Shown: positions 25,034 through 33,285 of the stretch, in pieces
Position numbering within the stretch: position 1 is the stretch's first letter
How the letters are laid out: each line of letters begins with the position of its first letter
NCBI RefSeq assembly: GCF_000233455.1
Contig: NZ_JH376421.1
Location: forward strand, 124,001-188,000
Direction of reading: 5' to 3'
Source: [Clostridium] citroniae WAL-17108
GTDB taxonomy: Bacteria; Bacillota; Clostridia; Lachnospirales; Lachnospiraceae
Length of the DNA: 64,000 nucleotides
Translations under genes and position numbers: made by a program
The notes under the pieces: model-generated
What the model was told of the DNA's origin: nothing
What the model saw: the letters and a program-made list of their open reading frames with translations, nothing else
Database searches by the model: none

Positions 25034-25663
25034 ATGGATCCAAAAGCATTTTTCAAATTAAATTATGGGGTTTACATTGTATCCAGCAGTGCTGACGGAA
25101 AGGACGGCGGATGCGTGATCAATACCATGGCCCAGGTAACATCATCACCGGCCAGGCTTTCCATTGCGCTGAACAAAAACAATTATACATTGAAGCTGAT
25201 CGAGACGTCCGGTACATTTTCCGGCGTTGTCCTGTCCGAGGATGTGGAGATGGAGCAGATCAAGCGGTTCGGTTTCCAGTCGGGCAAGAATGTGGATAAG
25301 TATGACGGCATTCCCCAGGGACGCGACAGCCTGAGCAATCCATACCCCACCGAAGGGGTCTGCGCCCGTTTTGCCTGCCGCGTGATCTCCACCCTGGATG
25401 TGGGGACCCATGTGATCGTCATTGGTGAAGTAGTGGAAGCGGAGGTTATGGATTCTGCCTCCCCATCTCTCACCTACGCCAACTATCATATAAAGAAAAA
25501 CGGAACCACACCGCCTAACGCCCCTTCCTACCAGGAGAATACCGAAAAGGCGGCGGGCTACCGCTGCACCGTGTGCGGCTACATCCTGGAGTCAGACACG
25601 CTGCCCGATGACTTTATCTGCCCGGTATGCGGCAAGGACGCCAGCTATTTTGTAAAATTATAA
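25034..25663 (+). CDS. Flavin reductase-rubredoxin fusion (high-molecular-weight rubredoxin type)
   Basis: 209 residues. The N-terminal FMN-binding flavin reductase domain (about 1-150) has NTMAQVTSSPARLSIALNK and SGTFSGVVLSED. The C-terminal rubredoxin module (about 174-209) has four iron cysteines, Cys178, Cys181, Cys196 and Cys199 (YRCTVCGY ... ICPVCGK). Known proteins of this design pass electrons from NAD(P)H to flavodiiron proteins or rubrerythrin for O2, NO or peroxide reduction in anaerobes; that role is inferred here. The ATG at 25034 has AGGAGG 9 bp upstream. Single-gene unit with a leader hairpin and strong terminator. Confidence 0.92.
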   Translation: MDPKAFFKLNYGVYIVSSSADGKDGGCVINTMAQVTSSPARLSIALNKNNYTLKLIETSGTFSGVVLSEDVEMEQIKRFGFQSGKNVDKYDGIPQGRDSLSNPYPTEGVCARFACRVISTLDVGTHVIVIGEVVEAEVMDSASPSLTYANYHIKKNGTTPPNAPSYQENTEKAAGYRCTVCGYILESDTLPDDFICPVCGKDASYFVKL

Positions 25664-25750
25664 TATTGCTATATTTCTTTTACCATATAGATAAAACGGT
25701 ATGTGCACGGCCTGTGCATTGCTTCGGACCATTACGGACCGGAGCAGACC

Positions 25751-25802
25751 AATACCCCCATATCCTGCTCCCCAAATATAGCAGGGTATGGGGGTATTTT
25801 AT
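25751..25802 (+). terminator. Rho-independent terminator after the flavin reductase-rubredoxin gene
   Basis: Near-perfect 19-base arms AATACCCCCATATCCTGCT (25751-25769) and AGCAGGGTATGGGGGTATT (25780-25798) with a 10-nt loop, followed by TTTT. It faces the convergent ydcF-like gene. Confidence 0.85.
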
Positions 25803-25823
25803 GATGAGATAAACGGAAATCCC

Positions 25824-26558
25824 TTACTCATTCTCCTGGGGAACCGCTGTTGCGGAAACTGCCCGCTTACGGTTCTCATCCTTGTCATTGGTCACATTGC
25901 CGTCCCCGCTCACCGGAATGGAGTCTCCAAGGTAGGTGGGTTTTGGCATCACAATGGTGTAGATCAGGTCCTTTGGCCGTGCCAGAAGTTCCCTCACATC
26001 CCTCATCCGCTGCCCCCCGTAGGTTCTGGGATCCGAGGCCACGCCGTATGCCTCCATGCCCATGGACTGAGCCACATAGAGGGCGCGGTACATATGGTAG
26101 CGCTGGGTCACGATCACAATCTTCCTCACCTGGAAAATGTCCCTGGCGCGGTACATGCTCTCATAGGTGGAAAAACCTGCATGGTCCATAAAAATATTCT
26201 CAGAGGGAACCGCCCTGTCAATGGCAAACTGTTTCATCAGGTTCACCTCGTCATAGTTGACCTTTCCGTGGTCACCGCTCATGAGAAGTTTGTCCGATAC
26301 ATGTTCATCATAAAGCCGGATCCCCTGATCCAGCCGGTCGCTCAGCATACCCGATGGAGTACCGTCAGGCCTGACGCCGCAGCCCAGCACCATAATACAG
26401 TCCACATCCTCCAGTTCCCCGGCCTGGTCCGCGGTCAGGATATACGTTTCCTCTTTGCGGATCATATACAGATTCACCAAAAACATCACCAGGCATCCTG
26501 CCAATCCCAAAACCAGCAGCACTCTGACCGTCTTCCTCACAAATGACCTTATCTTCAT
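25824..26558 (-). CDS. YdcF/SanA-family (DUF218) envelope protein
   Basis: 244 residues. One N-terminal membrane anchor (about residues 12-32, RVLLVLGLAGCLVMFLVNLY) precedes a DUF218 domain (about 50-215). Landmarks are VDCIMVLGCGV, LLMSGDHG, STYESMYRARDIF and IVTQRYHMYRALY, the Arg/His pair conserved in SanA-type proteins. Members act at the cell envelope, some affecting vancomycin or detergent tolerance; the biochemical activity is unresolved. The C-terminal tail is charged and low in complexity. Stands alone between two terminators. Confidence 0.85.
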   Translation of the reverse strand: MKIRSFVRKTVRVLLVLGLAGCLVMFLVNLYMIRKEETYILTADQAGELEDVDCIMVLGCGVRPDGTPSGMLSDRLDQGIRLYDEHVSDKLLMSGDHGKVNYDEVNLMKQFAIDRAVPSENIFMDHAGFSTYESMYRARDIFQVRKIVIVTQRYHMYRALYVAQSMGMEAYGVASDPRTYGGQRMRDVRELLARPKDLIYTIVMPKPTYLGDSIPVSGDGNVTNDKDENRKRAVSATAVPQENE

Positions 26559-26604
26559 CCCGCAAGCCTTCCTTTCCCGCCATCTCCCCCGGCATGTTTA
26601 TATA

Positions 26605-26653
26605 TCAGCAAAGCCGCACTTCCCGTGCATGACTACGGGAAAATGCGGCTTTT
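26605..26653 (-). terminator. Probable terminator after ridA
   Basis: Outer stem AAAGCCGCA (26610-26618) / TGCGGCTTT (26644-26652) enclosing an inner stem TCCCGT/ACGGGA. On the minus strand it is followed by UUUGCUGAUAU, a weak U-tract; it would end ridA transcription 25 bp after its stop. Confidence 0.55.
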
Positions 26654-26674
26654 ATGATCTTATCTGGTAATCCC

Positions 26675-27043
26675 TTATTTAACAGCGATTGCTTCGATCT
26701 CACACAGCACGCCCTTTGGAAGGGTCTTAACAGCCACACAGCTTCTGGCTGGCTTGGAAGTGAAATACTTAGCATATACTTCGTTAAATGCAGCAAAGTC
26801 ACCCATATCTGCCAGGAAGCAGGTGGTCTTAAATACCTTGTCAAAGCCGCTGCCTGCTGCTTCCAGGATGGCGCCCACATTTTTGCAGCTCTGCTCAGCC
26901 TGTGCTGCAATGCCCTCAGGAGTAGTGCCGTCTGCCGGGTTTACAGGAATCTGCCCGGAAGTATAAACCATTCCGTTTACTTCAAATCCCTGAGAATATG
27001 GTCCAATTGCGCCTGGTGCTTTTTCTGTACTGATTACGTTCAT
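26675..27043 (-). CDS. ridA: RidA-family reactive intermediate/imine deaminase
   Basis: 122 residues, standard trimeric RidA size. Visible: GAIGPYSQGFEVNGMVYTSGQIPV, shortened here to its hallmarks GPYSQ and TSGQIP, the substrate-carboxylate Arg in PARSCVAV, and the catalytic Glu in CEIEAIA. It hydrolyses enamines/imines such as 2-aminoacrylate released by PLP-dependent dehydratases; a D-serine dehydratase is encoded 1.6 kb upstream on the same strand, a plausible source. AAGGAGG precedes the ATG at 27043. Single-gene unit. Confidence 0.93.
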   Translation of the reverse strand: MNVISTEKAPGAIGPYSQGFEVNGMVYTSGQIPVNPADGTTPEGIAAQAEQSCKNVGAILEAAGSGFDKVFKTTCFLADMGDFAAFNEVYAKYFTSKPARSCVAVKTLPKGVLCEIEAIAVK

Positions 27044-27195
27044 TGTAAATCCTCCTTAATTTAGGGGAAATGTCCGTACGTTCATATATTCCCCATATTA
27101 TTATTTTTCATTCTTACGCGTTCACACGAACCCCATAGCCATTATATCCAATTATTGAAAATGTTGCAATAGCTTTGTTATCTATGGCGGATCTG

Positions 27196-28485
27196 TTATT
27201 GCCCGGATCCAAGATACTGCAAAAGAATCTCCCTTGTGTTCCGCTTTGGATCCTCCAGCACAAGCTCCAGAAGCCCGGCCAGCGCTGCGCCCACTTCCTT
27301 TCCCGGCTTCACGCCCGCCTCCATGATATCGTGTCCGCTGACTGCCAAAGTTTTCAGGCTGATGCAGTCCCCCCGGCAGCGGATCTCCTCCGCCAGCCGG
27401 GCAATGAGTTCCAGTTCCTCCCCTGTCTCCGGCCGGGGTTCCCCTGTCTTAAGATCCGGTTCGGCCAGACACATTTTCAGCGACAGCAGATCATCAAACA
27501 AATCCGGTTCCATCCGGCTCATCACAACCCGGATCGAATGTTTGTCCGGTGTAATCCTGGTTCCCTGCCAGTGAACAAGGGTCTTTGCCTTGTTTATAGT
27601 ATCATTATCCAGTTTCAGATCTTTTAGCACGGCCTCCGCATGGTCCGGCGTGCATCTGCGCAGAAAGCCTGCCCAGCGCATGTGCTTTTCAGGAGCAATG
27701 GACGCGGGGATCAGGGGAACCCTGCGGTCCGTCCGTTCCACTGCGCTCTGAAAAGAGGCCGGAACCTTTCCGGCTTCCTCTTCCCTCCAGTATGCCCGGT
27801 GAAATGCGTCAGACACATAGGAACTGATCCCCGTCTCATACACCAGCTCCATATGCCCCGGATGGCTGCTTAAAAGCAGCTTTGTAAGTTCGGTCTGGAT
27901 ACGCTCCTTGCTCACATGGACCATGTTGGGAGCGATCTTCCTGATGGCCTCATAAGTCCTGTCCTCAATTAAAAACCCTAACTGGGCGGAAAAACGGATG
28001 GCCCGCAGGATCCTCAGGGCATCCTCTGTAAAGCGGTCCATGGGTTCCCCCACACATCGGATGATCCCTTTCTTCAGGTCCTCCGCACCGCCAAATTCAT
28101 CCACAAAACCGGTCCGGCTGTTGTATGCCATGGCATTGATCGTGAAGTCCCGGCGCTTTAGATCCTCCGCCAGGTTGGGGGTGAATTCCACATGGTTGGG
28201 ATGGCGTCCGTCAGAGTACTCCCCGTCAATGCGGTATGTGGTGACCTCATAGCCCTCATTCCCCATCATCACAGTCACAGTGCCGTGCTGGATCCCTGTG
28301 TCCACCGTGCGGCGGAACACCTGCTTCACCTGGTCAGGCAGGGCACTGGTGGTGATATCCCAGTCTCCCGGCTCCCGCCCCAGCATCATATCCCTGACAC
28401 AGCCGCCAACAACATATGCCTCATATCCATATTCATTCAGTTTACCGATGATCTCCTCTGCGGGAGCAGGTATGCTAATCTTCAT
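27196..28485 (-). CDS. cca: CCA tRNA nucleotidyltransferase
   Basis: 429 residues, class II nucleotidyltransferase that builds or repairs the tRNA 3' CCA end. Motifs: VVGGCVRD (flexible loop and glycine motif), DWDITT (metal-binding DxD), RRDFTINAMA, and EDALRILRAIRFSAQLGF. The C-terminal tRNA-binding helices complete the expected length. The stop lies at 27196; the intergenic space to ridA (about 150 bp) is AT-rich with no clear structure. Confidence 0.95.
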   Translation of the reverse strand: MKISIPAPAEEIIGKLNEYGYEAYVVGGCVRDMMLGREPGDWDITTSALPDQVKQVFRRTVDTGIQHGTVTVMMGNEGYEVTTYRIDGEYSDGRHPNHVEFTPNLAEDLKRRDFTINAMAYNSRTGFVDEFGGAEDLKKGIIRCVGEPMDRFTEDALRILRAIRFSAQLGFLIEDRTYEAIRKIAPNMVHVSKERIQTELTKLLLSSHPGHMELVYETGISSYVSDAFHRAYWREEEAGKVPASFQSAVERTDRRVPLIPASIAPEKHMRWAGFLRRCTPDHAEAVLKDLKLDNDTINKAKTLVHWQGTRITPDKHSIRVVMSRMEPDLFDDLLSLKMCLAEPDLKTGEPRPETGEELELIARLAEEIRCRGDCISLKTLAVSGHDIMEAGVKPGKEVGAALAGLLELVLEDPKRNTREILLQYLGSGQ

Positions 28486-28575
28486 ATTATGGTTCCATTC
28501 CTTATAGTTTGTCTCTACCTGCTCTATTTTACCAGCTTTTTATTGCATTTTCCAGTCCGGATTATGCAGCATTTT

Positions 28576-28659
28576 GCCGTGCATCTTACTGTGTGTCTTG
28601 CTGTGCACCTTGCTGTGTGTCTTGCTGTGTGTCTTACTGTGTGTCTTGTTGTGCCCTGA
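28576..28659. repeat. 12-bp tandem repeat spanning the end of dsdA
   Basis: Seven consecutive 12-bp units of the type GCTGTGTGTCTT: 28576, 28588, 28600, 28612, 28624, 28636 and 28648. Units 4 and 5 are identical and the outermost copies are degenerate. The dsdA stop codon (28634-28636) lies at the junction of units 5 and 6, so the last codons of dsdA are repeat-encoded. Unit length is a multiple of three. Confidence 0.9.
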
Positions 28660-29992
28660 GTTTCCTGCTCTTCTCGTAGTACTGTCTGCGCACATCCTGG
28701 GGTACAAGGTTTCCTCCTGTGGCCCAGGCGATGTGAACGGCCTGCGCCATCTGACCCTCAAGTCCGTGTTCCTTCAGGAACTTTCTTCCCTCAGGACTGG
28801 AACACAGTTTGGCCGGTCCCTGGAAGGCAGCACAGGAGCTGGGCTCTATGAAGATCCCCTCCTCGTCCATGAGCGCACCCATGAACCGGTACAGATTGTC
28901 ATCCCCTATGGTAAACTCTCCTGCCAGCATATGTGCAATGGTCTTTCCCACAAATTTGGACGGCCGCCCCACTGCCAGCCCATCCGCCGCAGTCTGACCG
29001 GAAAGCCCGATGTCCTGGACACAAATATCATTGTGAAGCCCTGTCATAACCCCCAGAAGCATACATGGGGCCTGCACCGGTTCCTCAAAGAAACAGTATA
29101 CATGATCCCCAAAAACCTGTTTTAACCCAAATGCCACGCCTCCGGGGGCGCCTCCCACTCCGCAGGGAATGTATACAAACAGAGGATGTTCCCCATCCAC
29201 CGTCACACCTGTCCCGTCCAGCTGCGTTTTCAGGCGCTTGGCTGCTACGGAGTACCCCAGGAACAGATTCACGGAATTCTCATCATCCACAAAATAGCTC
29301 ATGGGATCCTCCTTTGCCAATTTCCTCCCCTGTTTTACAGCTTCGCTGTAATCGGAAGCATATTCCATCACGTGGACACCCTTTTGCCGCAGCAGATCCT
29401 TTTTCCACTGCTTCGCATCCATGGACATATGTACAGTCACATTATATCCCAGGGCAGCGCTAATGATTCCGATGGACAGCCCCAGATTTCCGGTGGATCC
29501 CACATGGATGGAATGCCTGTGAAAAAATTCCCGGAACCGGGGAAGGGCAAATTTCTCATAGTTGTCCTCCCTTGTGATCATTCCCTGCTCCAATGCCAGG
29601 TCCTCAGAATGCTTCAGTATTTCATAGATACCGCCTCTTGCCTTTACCGAACCGGCCACTGCCAGGTTGCTGTCCATTTTTAACATCAGACGGCCCTCCA
29701 GCCCGGCCCTCCATTGTGTGTTCAGGCAGTCTTTCATTTTACCGATTTCCTTCAGGGGCGATTCGATCAATCCTCCCCACTCCTCTGTTTCAGGAAATTC
29801 CCTCTCAATAAAAGGGGCAAAACGTGTCCATCTGCGCTCTGCATCATCTATATCATCCACGGAAAGGGTCAGCCCCTCCATGGCAGATTTCGTATCCATC
29901 AGGCCTTCATTCATCCATATGACCGCTTTGGCCTGTTCCATATCCTTTATTAAAGGATACTTGTTTTTTAACTCCTGTACATTTACCACCAT
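28634..29992 (-). CDS. dsdA: D-serine ammonia-lyase (D-serine dehydratase)
   Basis: 452-residue PLP enzyme converting D-serine (and D-threonine) to pyruvate (2-oxobutyrate) and ammonia. PLP lysine is Lys117 in AGSVKARGG. Phosphate-binding and family motifs HVGSTGNLGLSIG, YIPCGVGGAPGGVA and EPSSCAAF are present. Length and N terminus match E. coli DsdA. It is the last gene of a leftward locus: XRE-cupin regulator, NhaC-family antiporter, alpha/beta hydrolase, dsdA. A GC-rich stem-loop precedes it. Its C terminus runs into the 12-bp tandem repeat, so tail length may vary between strains. Confidence 0.94.
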   Translation of the reverse strand: MVVNVQELKNKYPLIKDMEQAKAVIWMNEGLMDTKSAMEGLTLSVDDIDDAERRWTRFAPFIEREFPETEEWGGLIESPLKEIGKMKDCLNTQWRAGLEGRLMLKMDSNLAVAGSVKARGGIYEILKHSEDLALEQGMITREDNYEKFALPRFREFFHRHSIHVGSTGNLGLSIGIISAALGYNVTVHMSMDAKQWKKDLLRQKGVHVMEYASDYSEAVKQGRKLAKEDPMSYFVDDENSVNLFLGYSVAAKRLKTQLDGTGVTVDGEHPLFVYIPCGVGGAPGGVAFGLKQVFGDHVYCFFEEPVQAPCMLLGVMTGLHNDICVQDIGLSGQTAADGLAVGRPSKFVGKTIAHMLAGEFTIGDDNLYRFMGALMDEEGIFIEPSSCAAFQGPAKLCSSPEGRKFLKEHGLEGQMAQAVHIAWATGGNLVPQDVRRQYYEKSRKLRAQQDTQ

Positions 29993-30016
29993 ATCAGATT
30001 CGTCCTTTCAATAATA

Positions 30017-30053
30017 CCGGACCGCCCTGAGGCGGGATGCGCCGCAGGGCCGG
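30017..30053 (-). other. Intercistronic stem-loop between hydrolase and dsdA
   Basis: GC-rich imperfect inverted repeat across 30017-30053 pairs a CCGG...GCCCTG arm with CAGGGC-CGG. No U-run follows on the minus strand. It sits in the 82-bp gap before dsdA and probably affects mRNA processing or relative expression. Confidence 0.5.
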
Positions 30054-30074
30054 ACCTATTAATGCAGGGAAAGC

Positions 30075-30839
30075 CTAATCTCCCATTATATCTTTTACAA
30101 ACCTTTTTGTATAATCCAAAAGTTCCCTTTGCCAGGATACCTTGTCATAACCATGGGTTGCGCCGGAGATCACATGGCGCACAGCCTTTGGCACTGTCTC
30201 CTGATATCTGCGGGAATTATATACCGGCACGTCTTTATCGCCATCTCCCTGTATCAGCCTCAATGGCTTTTTAAAATTCCGTATGGCGGTCAGAGGGTCA
30301 ATCTGCGGTGCGTCCAGCCCCTCAAAAAACTCATGGGAAACCAAGTCGCCCATAAAGTCCACATCATTTCCCTGAAGTCCTTTTTCAAATAATTCCTCCC
30401 CCAGCAGATGGCGGAAATTGGCATAGGGTTCACTGCATGGGCTCCACAGCAAAATACCATCCAACGGAACCTCATTGCACAGAACAGATGTGACAATGCC
30501 TCCCATGCTGTAGCCCAGTATCATAAATTTATCCGGCTTCACCTGCTCTTCAATCCAATGCAGGACCACCTTTGTATCTTCAATCTCCCCGTAAATGGTA
30601 GTGTAATGGCTGTCCCCTTCGCTGTCCCCTGCGCCCACACAGTCAAAGCGGCAGATGGTATAGCCCTCCTCCTGAAGCTCATGGCCAGCATTCACCATGA
30701 TGCGGTGAGGCGTTATCTTGTTTCCAAAAAATCCATGTTTATAAAGGATCACTTTCTTCCCCCGCGCAGCCGGGTCCTTGTATTCCAGCAGGCAGACCAT
30801 ATCCTTTCCCCTGCTCTTTAATGTAAATGCCTCAATCAT
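30075..30839 (-). CDS. Alpha/beta hydrolase
   Basis: 254-residue cytoplasmic serine hydrolase. Nucleophile Ser111 in GYSMGG, oxyanion strand ILYKHGFFGN, acid Asp in IQGDGDKDVPV and catalytic His in SGATHGYD are all visible, so it should be active. The arrangement resembles feruloyl/cinnamoyl-esterase and acyl-peptidase-like hydrolases. Its start overlaps the end of the NhaC-family gene by 8 bp and dsdA follows, so it may release D-serine or a related hydroxy-amino acid from an imported ester or amide. Substrate unknown. Confidence 0.88.
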   Translation of the reverse strand: MIEAFTLKSRGKDMVCLLEYKDPAARGKKVILYKHGFFGNKITPHRIMVNAGHELQEEGYTICRFDCVGAGDSEGDSHYTTIYGEIEDTKVVLHWIEEQVKPDKFMILGYSMGGIVTSVLCNEVPLDGILLWSPCSEPYANFRHLLGEELFEKGLQGNDVDFMGDLVSHEFFEGLDAPQIDPLTAIRNFKKPLRLIQGDGDKDVPVYNSRRYQETVPKAVRHVISGATHGYDKVSWQRELLDYTKRFVKDIMGD

Positions 30840-32298
30840 AAACCATTCCCTCCTTTGGTTCTTCCTTCACCGGCTCTCCATTCTCTCCCTCAAAAATACG
30901 ACCCCAACCAATCAGGATTGCAAACAGCATCACAAACCACAGGATGCATGGATAGAAGCAGGTAAAAAGAAATGCGTTAGGAGACAACACTTCCACAAAA
31001 TCATAGGTTGTGGACAGTGTCTTCATGATTCCCAGCAAAAGCAGTACACTGCCGCCAAAGGGCATGCAGGCGTTAAAGGAATCACACGCCACAGCCAGGA
31101 AGTTGGCTCTGCGGTACGGGTGAAGCTTTGCCTTCTGTCCCACTGCATTTACCAGTGGCGATGCGCAGATGTTTGGAATGGTGTTGATCGCACTGATCAG
31201 AACGGAGAACACACTGCTGAACAGGAAGATGAGGAGCTCCGCCCCCCTGGTGGTTTTAATGTTCCTGCTGAGATGCTCCACCAGTTCTTCCATATATCCG
31301 CTGGAAATGAGCAAGGAACCCATGGAAACTACAACCATCAAAAGAATACACACGCTAAGCATTCCAGCCACGCCGTCCGGAAATGCTCCCATAGCTGCTC
31401 CATTTTCAATACGGAACAGGTCTGAAAATCCAAATAATCCTCCTCCCAAACCTACAGCTACTGCAATGATAATCCCTACAGGAAGGGTAACAAACAGGTT
31501 GTTCCCCATAACCGCCATTCCGATAACAATCACAGTGGGGACCAACATAAGAAGTCCGGCAGGATTCTGGTTATCAGCAAGCAGGGCCGCCGCCACACCA
31601 GTGTCCAGTCCCTGTCCCGACTTGGCTCCCCCGAATATGGCATACAGCACAATTGAAATAAGGAACGTGACTATAACGTATTTGGAACGGTCCTTAACAG
31701 CGCCGCCGATTTCCGCACTTCCTGACTTTTTTGTGTAAGTCTGGCCTGTGGTAGATACAATGGTCGTGTCTGAGACAGGTGCAATATTATCTCCAAAAAT
31801 AGCTCCCGATATAATAGCGCCTCCCAGCACTGCAGGATTGCATCCCATAAGGATGCCAACAGGATACAAAATATAACTCATGGCTGCCACGGTACCAAAA
31901 GCAGCGCCTGTGGCCAGGGCAAATGTAGCTGAAAATAAAAAGGTTGCCACACAAAAGCCTGCTCCTGATAAATGCAGCTTAACACTGAGCCACACCAGTC
32001 CCTCTACCAAATGCCCTGATTTTAGTACAGAGCCATAAATGCCCACTATCAGCCAGATAAGAACCGCTGTCATGGCCATCTTATCCCCCAGGCCTTCCAA
32101 CACAATGTCCCAGTATCTTGGCTTGTCCTTTACCAGCAGCATACCAACAATAAGACCGATTACACCAGAGGCGATCATCATGTTAAGATCCGCCGCGTTG
32201 ATAAATGATAACCCGATTGTAATCACAATGAATACAATGAAGGGCACCAATGACATCCCATTGCCTCCGTAAAACTCCAATTTTTTAGCCTTTTCCAT
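30832..32298 (-). CDS. NhaC-family Na+/H+ antiporter-type transporter
   Basis: 488-residue membrane protein with about 11-12 helices. The NhaC signature GAIFGDNIAPVSDTT is exact, and a second-half counterpart is NACMPFGGSVLLLLGI. Members exchange Na+ for protons or carry organic solutes such as lactate/malate and possibly amino acids. Its linkage by an 8-bp overlap to a hydrolase and to dsdA suggests solute uptake rather than general pH control. A 21-bp palindrome upstream (32362-32382) is the likely operator. Confidence 0.9.
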   Translation of the reverse strand: MEKAKKLEFYGGNGMSLVPFIVFIVITIGLSFINAADLNMMIASGVIGLIVGMLLVKDKPRYWDIVLEGLGDKMAMTAVLIWLIVGIYGSVLKSGHLVEGLVWLSVKLHLSGAGFCVATFLFSATFALATGAAFGTVAAMSYILYPVGILMGCNPAVLGGAIISGAIFGDNIAPVSDTTIVSTTGQTYTKKSGSAEIGGAVKDRSKYVIVTFLISIVLYAIFGGAKSGQGLDTGVAAALLADNQNPAGLLMLVPTVIVIGMAVMGNNLFVTLPVGIIIAVAVGLGGGLFGFSDLFRIENGAAMGAFPDGVAGMLSVCILLMVVVSMGSLLISSGYMEELVEHLSRNIKTTRGAELLIFLFSSVFSVLISAINTIPNICASPLVNAVGQKAKLHPYRRANFLAVACDSFNACMPFGGSVLLLLGIMKTLSTTYDFVEVLSPNAFLFTCFYPCILWFVMLFAILIGWGRIFEGENGEPVKEEPKEGMVYD

Positions 32299-32361
32299 AC
32301 CGCTTCTCCTTTCGCTTTTGTTTAATGATTGTTAATTGTAACTTAACCATATATTAATATA

Positions 32362-32382
32362 TACTTTACATTTTGTAAAGTA
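32362..32382. promoter_or_regulatory. 21-bp palindromic operator upstream of the NhaC-family gene
   Basis: TACTTTACA (32362-32370), three T, TGTAAAGTA (32374-32382): perfect 9-bp arms, 64 bp before the start at 32298. The most likely binder is the XRE-cupin protein encoded just upstream. Confidence 0.65.
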
Positions 32383-32442
32383 CTTTTTATCTATTTTTTA
32401 TATTTTTACTATGATATTAGCCATTTAATGTATATATGCAAC

Positions 32443-32474
32443 AAAAAAGCTGCGATCATAGTTAATCACAGCTT
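32443..32474 (-). terminator. Rho-independent terminator after the XRE-cupin gene
   Basis: 10-base arms AAGCTGCGAT (32447-32456) / ATCACAGCTT (32465-32474) with one mismatch, followed on the minus strand by six U. The regulator is therefore transcribed separately from the transporter operon. Confidence 0.75.
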
Positions 32475-32512
32475 AACGCATATTATTACATTTTGCTTAT
32501 ATCAACTTGCAT

Positions 32513-33067
32513 TTAAAAACTGGGAGGTGTGATCGCAAATATTACCTGCACAATGGTCCCTCCCTGATTGTTCCACTGATGAGGAGTTAAAGGAGGTATA
32601 CGGATACTGTCTCCCTCCTCCAGCCGGTAAGGAACCCCGGCAACGGTAATCTCCACACTGCCATTGATGACATATGCCACTTCCTCACCCGCATGTTCCT
32701 GAGGATTTCTTCCCGAAGTTAACCCCGGCGGTATGGACATCATACAGAATTCAATGCTTCCCCTTACATCCGGGGTCAAAAGAGTATAAGCCAGATCTGC
32801 ATCCGGATGTCCGATCGTCTTGTTCTCCCCCCGCCTTACAATCATCTGTACCTGTGGCAGATCCTCCTTAAAAAACTTGAACATGGGCACTTCCAGCGCC
32901 TGGGCTATAGCCTTTAGCGTACTTATGGAAGGGTTTACCAAGTCCCTTTCTATCTGGCTGAGCATAGAGGCAGTCATGCCAGCGCGTTTAGCCAGTTCCC
33001 GAAGGCTCATGCCTCTCATGTTGCGGAAATCCTGGACTTTTTTTCCTAAGTTAATATCTTCCATCAT
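32513..33067 (-). CDS. XRE-family regulator with C-terminal cupin domain
   Basis: 184 residues. The N-terminal helix-turn-helix (about 8-62) has RNMRGMSLRELAKRAGMTAS and QIERDLVNPSISTLKAIAQAL. The C-terminal cupin (about 100-182) has PQEHAGEEVAYVINGSVEITV and the second motif IRIPPLTPHQWNN, so a metal or small-ligand pocket is likely. This architecture regulates amino-acid, polyamine or phosphonate genes. It is co-directional with the NhaC-hydrolase-dsdA operon and 214 bp upstream, with its own terminator, and probably senses the transported compound. GGGGAG precedes the ATG at 33067. Confidence 0.9.
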   Translation of the reverse strand: MMEDINLGKKVQDFRNMRGMSLRELAKRAGMTASMLSQIERDLVNPSISTLKAIAQALEVPMFKFFKEDLPQVQMIVRRGENKTIGHPDADLAYTLLTPDVRGSIEFCMMSIPPGLTSGRNPQEHAGEEVAYVINGSVEITVAGVPYRLEEGDSIRIPPLTPHQWNNQGGTIVQVIFAITPPSF

Positions 33068-33170
33068 TCAATAACTCCCCGTGACTCACTTGTAAAACAT
33101 TGGTCTTGCTTTATCATATCACAGTTTCCTATTTTATTGTACTATTTATCTATTCTTTAAAACTATCGCC

Positions 33171-33203
33171 AAAAAGGACATGAGGTATCATTCCCCATGC
33201 CCT
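33171..33203 (-). terminator. Probable terminator after proS
   Basis: Arms AGGACATG (33175-33182) / CATGCCCT (33196-33203), eight base pairs including one G-U, followed on the minus strand by five U. Confidence 0.6.
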
Positions 33204-33285
33204 TCCCTTTGACAATGCCTTTTTCTTAATGCCTGCATCACAATGTCTGCCTTATAAAGTCTGTTTCACAGCATACAGCCAGTCA

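Noticed and set aside
28576..28659. 12-bp repeats considered as a coding region or CRISPR
   Set aside because: A contiguous short tandem repeat without spacers; only the last codons of dsdA use it.
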